From positions 1 to 64,000 of the forward strand of contig CAKRJT010000005.1 in NCBI GenBank assembly GCA_934351925.1: a stretch of DNA of 64,000 nt. Direction: 5' to 3'. This DNA comes from an uncultured Lachnospiraceae bacterium. Its GTDB lineage: Bacteria; Bacillota; Clostridia; Lachnospirales; Lachnospiraceae. This document shows, one piece after another, positions 1 to 8,556 of the stretch (position 1 is the first letter of the stretch; every line of letters starts with the position of its first letter). Made by a program: the position numbers and the translations under genes. Below the pieces are notes generated by a model. It was not told the DNA's origin. It saw only the letters and a program-made list of their open reading frames with translations, and did not search any database.

Positions 1-537
1 CCAACCTCAGAAATTGCGGCAGAAGCCGGAATTTCCAAGTCACTTTTGTTTCATTATTTTCATAACAAACTGGAGCTGTATATTTTTTTATGGAAGCATG
101 CAGCGGATTTGACAAAAAAATACATGTGTAAATATAAGGTATATGAAACAGATGATTTTTTTGAAATGCTGCGTCGAGGTCTGATGGCTAAGTGTGCAGT
201 GATGAGAAAATACACATTTTTATCTCTGTTTTCCATTAATTCATACTTTGAAACAGAGCCGGATATTCAATCAATCATCCAACCGTATGTACAGGATGCT
301 GCCCAAACGACATTGGAATTGCTTCTGTCAATTTTGAATCTCGATTTCATCCGTAAGGATATAGAGTTTGCCAGTATATATAAAGAAATTCTGTATGCTT
401 CAGACGGGATGATGAAGTCCTGGTACAGAACAGGAAATTATGATGTAACAGCTTTTGAGCAGGAATATCTGGAAATGATAAATCATTGGGAAACAGTTTA
501 TGGAAAGGGGACGGAAAATGACGGAAAACAGTTATAA
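1..537 (+). CDS. TetR/AcrR family transcriptional regulator, 5' end outside window
   Basis: The frame is open from base 1 and ends at TAA 535-537. The first visible residues (TSEIAAEAGISKSLLFHYFHNK) are the recognition half of a TetR helix-turn-helix, so the start and the first 20-30 residues lie upstream of the window. The rest is an all-helical ligand and dimer domain rich in Tyr and Phe, as is usual for TetR C-terminal domains. It overlaps the next gene by 20 bases, so the two are probably co-transcribed and the regulator may control the hydrolase and small membrane protein that follow. The ligand cannot be read from the sequence. The family call is firm because of the HTH; the target assignment is inference. 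Confidence 0.85.
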   Translation, partial: PTSEIAAEAGISKSLLFHYFHNKLELYIFLWKHAADLTKKYMCKYKVYETDDFFEMLRRGLMAKCAVMRKYTFLSLFSINSYFETEPDIQSIIQPYVQDAAQTTLELLLSILNLDFIRKDIEFASIYKEILYASDGMMKSWYRTGNYDVTAFEQEYLEMINHWETVYGKGTENDGKQL

Positions 538-1351
538 GACACCCTGTGGCTGCATCCATTATTTTATAAATATACTAGATAAGCAGAAAATTACGTTAGT
601 GTTTTTGCCGGGACTTACAGCAGATCACAGGCTTTTTGAGAAGCAGATAGAATATTTTGATAATAAACAGAATGTGTTTGTATGGGATGCACCATCACAT
701 GCATTATCCAGACCATTTACGAATAATTACAGTCTGTCTGACATGGCAGAATGGCTTGATAAAATCTTAGCAAAAGAAGAAATTTATAATCCCATCATTA
801 TCGGTCAGTCTATGGGTGGATATCTGGCTCAAATGTATATGGAATTATATCCGGATAAGATAAAAGGCTTTATCTCCATTGATTCTGCACCGCTTCAAAA
901 GTCTTATATGACAGCAATGGAAATATGGCTTCTTGAAAGAGCAGAGCCATTATATAAGATATATCCATGGAAAGCACTTCTTAGGGCTGGTTCAAGAGGG
1001 TGCGCAGAGACGGATTATGGTCAGAATCTTATGCAAAAGATGATGATGTCCTATGATTCAGATCCTAAAGAATATGCAAGGCTTGCCGGTTTTGGTTACA
1101 GAATGCTTGCTGAGGCAATCAAAGCAGATCTGCCATATCGTATCAGTTGTCCGGCACTTCTTATCTGTGGCGAAAAGGATAAAGCGGGCTCAGCCAAAAG
1201 CTACAATAAAAAATGGCATCAGAGAGAAGGGTTACCGATTAAATGGATAAAAAATGCAGGTCATAATTCCAACGCTGACCAGCCTGATGAAGTAAACAGG
1301 CTTATAGAAAAATTTGTCAGCGAGGTATATAGGAAAGGAGTGTCCGGATGA
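518..1351 (+). CDS. Alpha/beta hydrolase
   Basis: A 277-residue cytoplasmic alpha/beta hydrolase fold protein. It shows an oxyanion-side motif FLPGLTADHRLF near residue 30, the nucleophile elbow GQSMGG near residue 97, an acidic segment CGEKDKAG and the catalytic His in NAGHNSNADQP near residue 254. I chose ATG 518 over ATG 500 because AAGGGG sits just upstream of it. The start lies inside the TetR gene and the stop overlaps the next start (ATGA at 1348-1351), so the three genes are probably translationally coupled. Family members include esterases, lactonases and haloperoxidase-like enzymes; the substrate cannot be told. Confidence 0.85.
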   Translation: MTENSYKTPCGCIHYFINILDKQKITLVFLPGLTADHRLFEKQIEYFDNKQNVFVWDAPSHALSRPFTNNYSLSDMAEWLDKILAKEEIYNPIIIGQSMGGYLAQMYMELYPDKIKGFISIDSAPLQKSYMTAMEIWLLERAEPLYKIYPWKALLRAGSRGCAETDYGQNLMQKMMMSYDSDPKEYARLAGFGYRMLAEAIKADLPYRISCPALLICGEKDKAGSAKSYNKKWHQREGLPIKWIKNAGHNSNADQPDEVNRLIEKFVSEVYRKGVSG

Positions 1352-1548
1352 AATTAAATATACAGTGGAAAAAGGTATTATATGGAATTGCATTGATAGT
1401 TATTGGTATAATATTGGCTGCTCTTCATTTCATTGTGGCTGGAGATGGCGTCAGAGATTTCATTTCCGGTATTATTGCAGTTATATCGGTATTGGTAATA
1501 TTAGCAGGAACTTATATTACATTAAGTGAAATCAAAAACTGTAAATGA
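1348..1548 (+). CDS. Small two-span membrane protein, unknown function
   Basis: A 66-residue protein with a basic N-terminus (MKLNIQWKK) and two hydrophobic segments, about residues 10-30 and 38-58, separated by a short charged turn (AGDGVRDF). Its ATG overlaps the hydrolase stop codon (ATGA) and GGAAAGGAG lies upstream, so it is translated as the third gene of the TetR-hydrolase operon. I do not recognise a family. Position and size suggest a membrane partner of the operon, but nothing in the sequence gives a function. Confidence 0.6.
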   Translation: MKLNIQWKKVLYGIALIVIGIILAALHFIVAGDGVRDFISGIIAVISVLVILAGTYITLSEIKNCK

Positions 1549-1582
1549 AAAGAGGAGCTTATGAAGCTTTAGAAAAAATGTT

Positions 1583-1622
1583 GACCGTTTATTAGAGAAA
1601 TCTAATGGCGGTCTTTCTTTTT
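1583..1622 (+). terminator. Rho-independent terminator after the TetR-hydrolase operon
   Basis: A perfect inner stem ATTAGA-GAAA-TCTAAT is extended by GACCG/CGGTC arms (1583-1613) and followed by a T-rich run TTTCTTTTT. It ends the operon of 1-1548. Confidence 0.75.
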
Positions 1623-1671
1623 GTCCAAAAGTCGATGCTGTATCGACAAGCAGTTAATGTAAAGACTATGA

Positions 1672-1800
1672 CGGAAGACAGATGTGTGGAGTATAAGTTT
1701 TGAGAGCGAGGATAGGGCTATTGACGCTGAAATGAAAGAAGATGGCATTCAGGATATTTTGAACTTCAAAGTTTTATGTGACAAACGTAATGACCTATGA
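1672..1800 (+). other. Short open stretch, possible protein remnant
   Basis: This stretch encodes about 42 residues ending at TGA 1798-1800. Its composition is protein-like (SFESEDRAIDAEMKEDGIQD) but it has no start codon or ribosome site, and a stop lies directly upstream. It sits in the gap between the terminator at 1583 and the lipoprotein remnant at 1854. It may be the tail of a deleted gene or may be chance; I do not recognise it. Confidence 0.2.
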
Positions 1801-1853
1801 TATTATTTCATAGACGTAACTATAATGATTTTACTGCCATCAGTGCTTGCAGT

Positions 1854-2120
1854 ATGCAGGAGAATAAAATAAAAATCAAAAAAGTACAAAGAGTATGTCT
1901 TATTTTGGCATGTATAGCTGCAGCAGGCCTTATAGGATGTGGTAAAACAGATAAAACGCCGAAGAAACACGAAGCAATTACTTTTATGGCTCATTATATG
2001 GATGTGGACAGCTTTAGAGAAGAAGTACACAAAACCTATCCGGAGATTGATGGTGATGTGGAATTGTTGATAAAAGTAATTCACAAATTGATGGAACATC
2101 ATAAAAACCACACAGAGTAA
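1854..2120 (+). pseudogene. Truncated solute-binding lipoprotein remnant
   Basis: The frame encodes a lipoprotein signal peptide (RVCLILACIAAAGLIGC, Cys at the lipobox) followed by a charged linker and about 55 residues, then stops. Full binding proteins of this kind, such as the one at 2160, are several hundred residues longer. The ATG at 1854 has no ribosome site in front. Instead AGGAG (1858-1862) stands seven bases before ATA AAA ATC AAA AAA, where an ATG would be expected, so the true start may have mutated to ATA. It lies 39 bases before the intact lipoprotein gene. It could also be a small expressed lipoprotein; I favour decay because both the start and the C-terminal domain look lost. 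Confidence 0.5.
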
Positions 2121-2159
2121 AATAGAAAAATGCAAAAGAGACTCAGAGGAGGATTCACA

Positions 2160-4007
2160 ATGAAGAAAAAATGGACCAGAGTTCTGTCGGTGCTTCTGGT
2201 AATGGTGGCAGCTATAGCGCTTTTGTCAGGCTGCAGCAGCAAAAGTGCGGAAAAGGAAGATGCAGAAACGATTACGGTGTACTTATGGAGCACAAGCCTG
2301 TATGAAAAGTATGCACCATATATTCAGGAGCAGCTTCCGGATATCAACGTTGAATTTGTAGTAGGGAATAACAATCTGGATTTCTACAAGTTTCTTGAGG
2401 AAAATGATGGATTGCCGGATATAATAACCTGCTGCCGTTTTTCACTGCATGATGCGAATTCCCTCAAAGACAGCCTGATGGATCTTTCCACAACCAATGC
2501 GGCAGGTGCTGTTTATGATAGCTACCTTAGCAATTTTATGAATGAGGATGGAAGCGTAAACTGGATTCCGGTGTGTGCGGATGCACACGGTTTTGTAGTT
2601 AACAAAGATCTTTTTGAAAAGTATGATATCCCTCTTCCAACAGATTATGATAGCTTTGTTTCCGCCTGCCAGGCATTTGACAAAGCAGGAATCCGTGGTT
2701 TTACTGCAGACTATTATTATGATTATACCTGTATGGAGACATTGCAGGGTCTGTCTGCAGCAGAGTTATCTTCTGCAGCAGGACGCAAGTGGCGTACTGC
2801 CTACAGTGATCCGGATAATACAAGGAGAGAAGGTCTGGACAGTACCATCTGGCCGGAGGCTTTTGAACGCATGGAGAAGTTTATCCGGGATACCGGTCTT
2901 AGCCCGGATGATCTGGACATGAATTATGACGATATAGTTGAGATGTATCAAAGCGGAAAGCTTGCCATGTATTTTGGAACCTCTGCCGGTGTGAAAATGT
3001 TTCAGGATCAGGGGATTAACACTACATTTCTTCCATTCTTTCAGGAGAACGGTGAAAAGTGGCTTATGACTACGCCGTATTTTCAGGTGGCTTTAAACCG
3101 TGACCTGACGCAGGATGAGACACGACGAAAGAAAGCAATGAAGGTGCTGAACACAATGCTTTCGGAGGATGCACAGAACCGGATTATCAGTGATGGACAG
3201 GATCTGTTAAGCTACAGTCAGAATGTAGAGCTTAAGCTTACGGAATATCTGAAGGATGTGAAGCCTGTGATTGAAGAAAACCATATGTATATCCGCATTG
3301 CGTCAAATGACTTTTTTGCTGTTTCAAAGGATGTGGTCTCCAAAATGATCTCAGGAGAATATGATGCAGAGCAGGCTTATCAGTCATTTAATTCCCGGCT
3401 TCTTGAGGAGGAATCCATTTCTGAGAAAGTAATATTGGATTCACAGAAGTCTTATTCCAACCGTTTTCATAGCAACGGCGGGAATGAGGCATATTCGGTT
3501 ATGGCCAACACTCTGCGCGGCATTTATGGGACGGATGTGCTGATTGCAACAGGAAACAGTTTTACGGGAAACGTGCTGAAAGCCGGCTACACAGAAAAGA
3601 TGGCGGGCAGCATGATCATGCCAAATTGCCTGTCAGCGTACAGCAGCAGGATGAGCGGAGCTGAACTAAAGGAGACAGTCAGAAACTTTATAGAAGGCTA
3701 TGAGGGAGGTTTTATTCCCTTTAACCGTGGCTCTCTGCCTGTGCTTAGCGGTATTTCTGTAGAAGTCAAAGAAACAGATGATGGTTATACATTGAGCAAG
3801 GTTACAAAAGATGGAAAAAAAGTTCAGGACAATGATACTTTCACGGTAACCTGTATTGCGATACCAAATCACCTGAAAGCTTATCCGGCAGATGCGGACG
3901 TTGTGTTTGTGGGAGGAGATACCACTGTGAAAAATACCTGGATAGAATATGTTTCAGATGGTGCTGCCGTTCTTGCAGAGCCTGAGGATTACATAACTCT
4001 GAGGTGA
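2160..4007 (+). CDS. Extracellular solute-binding lipoprotein (SBP_bac_1 type)
   Basis: A 615-residue lipoprotein with a basic start, a hydrophobic segment and the lipobox LLSGC (Cys25), so it is anchored on the outer face of the membrane. Residues about 40-420 read like an ABC-type family 1 binding protein: it begins ETITVYLWSTSLYEKYAPYI, with NKDLFEKYDIPLPTDYDSF and GKLAMYFGTSAG further on. About 190 further residues form an extra C-terminal part I do not recognise. ATG 2160 is preferred because AGAGGAGG lies just upstream. No permease or ATPase follows; the next gene, 51 bases on, is a hybrid kinase with its own external sensor region. I infer that the protein presents a ligand to that kinase rather than feeding a transporter. 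Confidence 0.8.
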   Translation: MKKKWTRVLSVLLVMVAAIALLSGCSSKSAEKEDAETITVYLWSTSLYEKYAPYIQEQLPDINVEFVVGNNNLDFYKFLEENDGLPDIITCCRFSLHDANSLKDSLMDLSTTNAAGAVYDSYLSNFMNEDGSVNWIPVCADAHGFVVNKDLFEKYDIPLPTDYDSFVSACQAFDKAGIRGFTADYYYDYTCMETLQGLSAAELSSAAGRKWRTAYSDPDNTRREGLDSTIWPEAFERMEKFIRDTGLSPDDLDMNYDDIVEMYQSGKLAMYFGTSAGVKMFQDQGINTTFLPFFQENGEKWLMTTPYFQVALNRDLTQDETRRKKAMKVLNTMLSEDAQNRIISDGQDLLSYSQNVELKLTEYLKDVKPVIEENHMYIRIASNDFFAVSKDVVSKMISGEYDAEQAYQSFNSRLLEEESISEKVILDSQKSYSNRFHSNGGNEAYSVMANTLRGIYGTDVLIATGNSFTGNVLKAGYTEKMAGSMIMPNCLSAYSSRMSGAELKETVRNFIEGYEGGFIPFNRGSLPVLSGISVEVKETDDGYTLSKVTKDGKKVQDNDTFTVTCIAIPNHLKAYPADADVVFVGGDTTVKNTWIEYVSDGAAVLAEPEDYITLR

Positions 4008-4019
4008 TATTAGCAGCAG

Positions 4020-4042
4020 TACTGCAGGCAATGCCTGCAGTA
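4020..4042 (+). promoter_or_regulatory. Perfect 23-bp palindrome between lipoprotein and kinase genes
   Basis: ACTGCAGGCA and TGCCTGCAGT flank a single central A, with a further T/A pair outside, 12 bases after the lipoprotein stop and just before the kinase ribosome site. As RNA it would form a very stable intercistronic hairpin. There is no T-run, so it is not a standard terminator. It may protect the upstream mRNA or set the lipoprotein-to-kinase ratio. Confidence 0.55.
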
Positions 4043-4058
4043 TGCAGGGGGAGAAAGA

Positions 4059-7000
4059 ATGGATATTAAAAATTATAATAAAGACAGAAAGAGACCTGTC
4101 ATGAGAAAACGGTTTATGATAGCGGCCTTTATAGCTGTTTTTGCGTGCATTGTCCTGCTGGTTGTCCAATATTTGGGATTTATATCGAAAACTGTTTATG
4201 AGGAGAGCGTCTCTCATCTGGCGGAAGTTTTTCACCAGTCTGATAACATGCTGAGGGAACTGACAGATAAGAATCTGACTTATCTTCATATGTGGGGTGA
4301 GAATCTGCAGAACACATCCAGCGAAGATGAAATTCGTGATTGTATAAAAAAAGCGCAGGAAAATGCAGGCTTTGTAGAATTTTATTTTCTGTCAGCCGAC
4401 GGGAACTATAAGGTTGTAACAGGCAAAACCGGCTATCTTGGATTACAGGAAAATATTGAAGAGGAGATCCGGAAGGGAAATGATGCTATTGCGAATGTAG
4501 CAGTTCCCGGAAAATCCCAGATGCTTGTTTTTGCCACTCCGAAGGCTCATGGAATTTATCAGGGCTTTGAATATGATGCGATTGCCATTGCCTATGAAAA
4601 CTCTGATATCGTAAATGTACTGGATATCTCCGCTTTCAATGAAAATGCCCAGAGCTTTGTTGTTCATCCGGATGGCCGTGTTGTGGTGAATCACTCTTCT
4701 GCGTCATGGGGGAATGTGTATAATTTCTTCGGTGTTCTGAGAGAACATTCTGATATGTCTGAAAAAGAGATCAATGAGCTTTCGGAGAAGTTTAAAGCAG
4801 GACGTACCGATGCGATGCTTCTGGATCTGGATGGAATAAGCTACTATCTGGTCTATGAAAAATCGGATATACAGGACTGGATGTTCTTAGGACTTGTACA
4901 GGCGGATATCGTCAATGCCAGTATGAACAGTCTTCAACGCAGTACGGTAATTCTTGTCAGTGCGGTTGTGTTCTGTATTGCCGCATTCCTTATAAGCCTT
5001 GTTATTCAAAAAAACAGGACAAACCTCAGGAAAAAAGATACGGAGATTCTGTACCGGGATGAGCTGTTTCAAAAGCTTTCAATGAATGTGGATGATGTTT
5101 TCCTGATGCTGGATGCAAAAACATACCAGGCAGATTACGTCAGTCCGAATGTGGAAAAACTGCTGGGTATTACGGTAGAACAGATTCGTAAAGATATATG
5201 GATTCTGGAAAAACTGTATCCTGAGGGGCATGAAGATCCGGAGAAGAATTATCTGGAGAAAATTCGGGTTCATGAACAGAGAGAATGGGATTTTGAATAT
5301 GTTCATCTGAAAACAGGGGAAAAACGCTGGTTTCATAATATTGCAATGGGCAGTGAATTAAACGGGAAAAAGAAATACATCCTGGTTATGTCGGACCGTA
5401 CTGCTGACTGGAAAATGAATCAGGCACTTTCTGAGGCAGTACGCGCTGCGGAGACAGCAAACCGGGCAAAGAGTACTTTCCTTTCCAATATGTCTCACGA
5501 TATCCGGACACCAATGAATGCGATTATCGGTTTTACAACACTGGCGGTAAGTAATATTGATGATCAGAAAAAAGTCCGGGATTATCTGGGCAGGATTCTT
5601 TCCTCCAGCAGCCATCTGCTCTCACTGATTAATGATATATTGGATATGAGCTGTATCGAGAGTGGAAAAATCCATCTGGAAGAAACGGAGGTCAGCCTGT
5701 CGGATGTACTTCATGATCTGAAGACCATCATCAGTGGGCAGATCCATGCAAAGCAGCTGGATCTTTATATGGATGCAATGGATGTGACAAATGAGGATGT
5801 TTATTGTGATAAGACACGACTGAACCAGGTGCTGCTGAATCTTTTGTCGAATGCGGTTAAGTTTACTCCTGCGGGAGGAACGGTTTCTGTCCGGCTGAAG
5901 CAGTTCCCGGGGACAGTAAAGGGCAGTGAACTGTACGAAATCCGGGTAAAGGATAACGGAATCGGCATGAGTCCGGAATTTGTAGAGAAGATTTTCTCTC
6001 CTTTTGAGAGAGAGCGTACTTCCACAGTCAGCAGGACTCAGGGGACGGGGCTCGGCATGGCCATTACCAAGAATATTGTGGATATGATGGGTGGAACGAT
6101 TGAGGTTCAGACAGAGCAGGGCAAAGGTACTGAATTTATTGTCCGTCTGCCATTCCGGCTTCAGGCTGAGCAGCACCATACAGAGAAGATTGCAGAACTG
6201 GAAGGCCTTAAGGCACTGGTTGTAGATGATGACTTCAATACCTGTGACAGTGTGACAAAAATGCTTGTGAGGATTGGAATGCGTTCAGAATGGACACTTT
6301 CCGGCAAGGAAGCTGTTCTGCGTGCACGACAGTCTATGGAACTGGGAGATGCATTCCACGCTTATATCATCGACTGGCGTCTGCCGGATATGAATGGCAT
6401 TGAAGTCACCCGTCAGATTCGCAGCCTTGGTGATGATACACCGATCATTATCCTGACTGCTTATGACTGGTCAGATATCGAGGTGGAAGCCAGGGCAGCC
6501 GGGGTAACTGCCTTCTGTGCAAAACCAATGTTCATGTCAGATATCAGGGATACCTTGAGGACTGCTATCGGACAGCTGCAGTCAGAAGCAGAGGATACAA
6601 TCCTTCCGGCAGCAGGTTCAGATTTCAGAGGCAGATGTATATTGCTTGTGGAAGATAATGAACTGAACAGTGAAATTACAGTGGAGATTCTAAATGAATA
6701 TGGCTGCCTGGTTGATACTGCCAAAAATGGAGCAGAGGCAGTGGAGAAGATTAAGAATTCGCAGCCGGGTGATTATGATCTGGTGCTGATGGATGTGCAG
6801 ATGCCGGTAATGAATGGATATGAAGCTACCAGACAGATCCGAGCGCTGGATGATCCGGCACTGTCTGGAATCACCATTCTTGCCATGACTGCAAATGCGT
6901 TTGATGAGGATAGAAAGAAAGCACTGGAATGTGGTATGGATGGATTCTTAACCAAACCAATAGTTATTGAGAAATTGATTGGCACAATACAGAAAAATCT

Positions 7001-7064
7001 GGAACAGGTGTCAGGGGGTATCAGAGAGGAAGCGCAGAACAATGACAGTAAAAGAGTGTTATGA
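4059..7064 (+). CDS. Hybrid sensor histidine kinase with two receiver domains
   Basis: A 1001-residue membrane kinase. Order: TM1 about 19-40; external sensor region about 41-293 (Cache-like in length and position); TM2 about 295-317; a PAS-type domain about 335-455; HisKA with MSHDIRTPMNAIIGF (phosphorylatable His480); ATPase with NLLSNAVKFTPAGG, DNGIGM and GTGLGMAI; receiver 1 (IIDWRLPDMNG, Asp772); receiver 2 (LMDVQMPVMNG, Asp912). GGGGGAGAAAG precedes ATG 4059. It lies directly downstream of a solute-binding lipoprotein and overlaps the HPt gene by 23 bases, giving a full phosphorelay chain His-Asp-His. No DNA-binding output is encoded here, so the final target is elsewhere. Receiver 1 has a Trp after the phospho-Asp, an unusual residue there. 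Confidence 0.93.
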   Translation: MDIKNYNKDRKRPVMRKRFMIAAFIAVFACIVLLVVQYLGFISKTVYEESVSHLAEVFHQSDNMLRELTDKNLTYLHMWGENLQNTSSEDEIRDCIKKAQENAGFVEFYFLSADGNYKVVTGKTGYLGLQENIEEEIRKGNDAIANVAVPGKSQMLVFATPKAHGIYQGFEYDAIAIAYENSDIVNVLDISAFNENAQSFVVHPDGRVVVNHSSASWGNVYNFFGVLREHSDMSEKEINELSEKFKAGRTDAMLLDLDGISYYLVYEKSDIQDWMFLGLVQADIVNASMNSLQRSTVILVSAVVFCIAAFLISLVIQKNRTNLRKKDTEILYRDELFQKLSMNVDDVFLMLDAKTYQADYVSPNVEKLLGITVEQIRKDIWILEKLYPEGHEDPEKNYLEKIRVHEQREWDFEYVHLKTGEKRWFHNIAMGSELNGKKKYILVMSDRTADWKMNQALSEAVRAAETANRAKSTFLSNMSHDIRTPMNAIIGFTTLAVSNIDDQKKVRDYLGRILSSSSHLLSLINDILDMSCIESGKIHLEETEVSLSDVLHDLKTIISGQIHAKQLDLYMDAMDVTNEDVYCDKTRLNQVLLNLLSNAVKFTPAGGTVSVRLKQFPGTVKGSELYEIRVKDNGIGMSPEFVEKIFSPFERERTSTVSRTQGTGLGMAITKNIVDMMGGTIEVQTEQGKGTEFIVRLPFRLQAEQHHTEKIAELEGLKALVVDDDFNTCDSVTKMLVRIGMRSEWTLSGKEAVLRARQSMELGDAFHAYIIDWRLPDMNGIEVTRQIRSLGDDTPIIILTAYDWSDIEVEARAAGVTAFCAKPMFMSDIRDTLRTAIGQLQSEAEDTILPAAGSDFRGRCILLVEDNELNSEITVEILNEYGCLVDTAKNGAEAVEKIKNSQPGDYDLVLMDVQMPVMNGYEATRQIRALDDPALSGITILAMTANAFDEDRKKALECGMDGFLTKPIVIEKLIGTIQKNLEQVSGGIREEAQNNDSKRVL

Positions 7065-7392
7065 AAGCATGGAATCTGATTACGAAGGTGTGATTGGCAG
7101 AATGGGCAGTGAAGGACTGGTTAAAAGATTTGCCTTAAAATTCCCGGATGATCCCAGCTATTTTAATCTGGAAAAGGCTATACAGGAGCAGAACGCGGAA
7201 GAAGCTTTTCTTGCAGCACATACACTGAAGGGAGTCTGCCTGAATCTCGGCTTTGACAGACTGTATAAAGTCAGTGCGGAGCTGACGGAGAAGCTGCGGG
7301 GAAGAGAATTCAACGGATACGAGGCATTATATGGGAAGGTACAAGATGAGTATAAAAATACCATAGCTGCCATTCGCAAATTACAAGAGTAA
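7042..7392 (+). CDS. HPt domain phosphotransfer protein
   Basis: A 116-residue all-helical protein with the HPt signature AAHTLKGVCLNLG (His60). It would pass phosphate between the receiver domains of the hybrid kinase upstream and an unknown response regulator. ATG 7042 has AGAGAGGAAGC upstream and lies inside the end of the kinase gene (23-base overlap), so the two are translationally coupled. An upstream in-frame start would add 21 residues with no HPt similarity and is not favoured. Confidence 0.88.
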   Translation: MTVKECYESMESDYEGVIGRMGSEGLVKRFALKFPDDPSYFNLEKAIQEQNAEEAFLAAHTLKGVCLNLGFDRLYKVSAELTEKLRGREFNGYEALYGKVQDEYKNTIAAIRKLQE

Positions 7393-7470
7393 CATGTAAA
7401 AAACAATTTGAAAGATAAGGTATAAGGATTTTATGGATAAGGAGATTATAGCAGGGAAAGGAGATACATT

Positions 7471-8373
7471 ATGGACACATTTTTTTTAAATGAATTGAAG
7501 AAGTGCTGCACTGATGTCAATAATGACAAAGAAAATGTAAATGGAATTTCCGGAGTGATTGATGCATACAAGCGCATAACAGCTTTTGCCAAGTCAGCAC
7601 GGAGTGAAGGTCTGCCGGCACTTGAGGAAGCCTGCGGACATCTGGACCGGACGGACGTGACGCAGGAAGTCTTATTTAAAGAGCTTATGCTCATTTTGGA
7701 CGGAACGGAGAAGCAGCAGGTTGCTTCGATTGGCATGAACCTGTTTGCGGCTGACGATTTTTCTTCCTACGAAGGGCTCATTGTTCTTATGTACTGTAAG
7801 GGGGCTCTCCTGCTTCAGGACGGTGTGGCCATAAGCTTATTGGAAAACTATCTGCAATCAATGATGCCTATGTTTTTGAGAAAAATTCTTGTTCAGAAAA
7901 TCAGCGGGGACAAGATGACTGAACAGGCGAAGGAGAAGGTTGAGGGCGATAAGTGGGTCAGGGCGCTGTGCGAGGACAACAGGGCGATTGATGAACGTGA
8001 TTATTCCATTATAAATCAGACGGCTTTGACGCTGCTTGACATGTCCGACGTGGAGATACAGAGGCTTTTACGCGAGACGGAAAACAGGGATGTCGTGACA
8101 GCGATGATAGAACTTCCGGGAAAGGCGAGGGCGCGCATATTTGACAACATTTCCTCAAGGCTTGGAAGAATGATGGCTGAGGAAGTGATGCATAGGGGAC
8201 CGGTGACATTCGGCGAGGTTGAAAAAGCCTGTGTGACACTGATGAGAAAGGTGATTAAGCTTGAGGCCGATGGTGAAATTGCTCACCACAATCTCACGGT
8301 TTTGAAGTTCGTGATTGGGCTGTATGATGTGCCGAATAGCGTGAAGAAGGACATTAGGAACGACCGTCGTTGA
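7471..8373 (+). CDS. Soluble MotA-like / FliG C-terminal-like fusion protein
   Basis: A 300-residue protein without signal peptide or membrane span. Residues about 28-135 read like the cytoplasmic part of MotA: AFAKSARSEGLPALEE, then LILDGTEKQQVASIGMN, then KGALLLQDG before LLENYLQSMMP. Residues about 185-270 read like the C-terminal torque domain of FliG: MSDVEIQRLLRETENRDVV, ARIFDNISSRLGRMMAEEV, HRGPVTFGEVEKA and LEADGEI. Aligned by eye without gaps to E. coli FliG (recalled numbering), R230 matches R281 and E237-E238 match D288-D289, while the K264 position is Ile. GGAAAGGAG precedes ATG 7471. No flagellar gene lies in the window, and the neighbours are two sensor-kinase modules and hisS. 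Function unknown; the domain reading is by eye and needs a profile search. Confidence 0.6.
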   Translation: MDTFFLNELKKCCTDVNNDKENVNGISGVIDAYKRITAFAKSARSEGLPALEEACGHLDRTDVTQEVLFKELMLILDGTEKQQVASIGMNLFAADDFSSYEGLIVLMYCKGALLLQDGVAISLLENYLQSMMPMFLRKILVQKISGDKMTEQAKEKVEGDKWVRALCEDNRAIDERDYSIINQTALTLLDMSDVEIQRLLRETENRDVVTAMIELPGKARARIFDNISSRLGRMMAEEVMHRGPVTFGEVEKACVTLMRKVIKLEADGEIAHHNLTVLKFVIGLYDVPNSVKKDIRNDRR

Positions 8374-8439
8374 TGTTCCTGTTATTTTACATAAAGGTGT
8401 AAATCTAATTCTTCCAAAAAAGCGTTTTGTTCGTCGTAC

Positions 8440-8468
8440 TTGATTATTGGACGGTTCTATGCTATGCT
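8440..8468 (+). promoter_or_regulatory. Candidate sigma-A promoter for hisS
   Basis: TTGATT (8440-8445), a 17-base spacer and TATGCT (8463-8468), about 90 bases before the hisS start. Downstream, AAGCATG (8493-8499) and CATGCTT (8517-8523) could form a leader hairpin. I see no T-box sequence. Confidence 0.45.
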
Positions 8469-8556
8469 TATTACAATTTTTTACATGAAAACAAGCATGG
8501 CTGACGATATAGGGCGCATGCTTTTGTACAAAATATATAATACAGGAGAATAATTC

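Noticed and set aside
8374..8556. T-box leader before hisS
   Set aside because: I looked for the conserved T-box sequence and a specifier stem; neither is visible. Only a promoter and one short inverted repeat are present.
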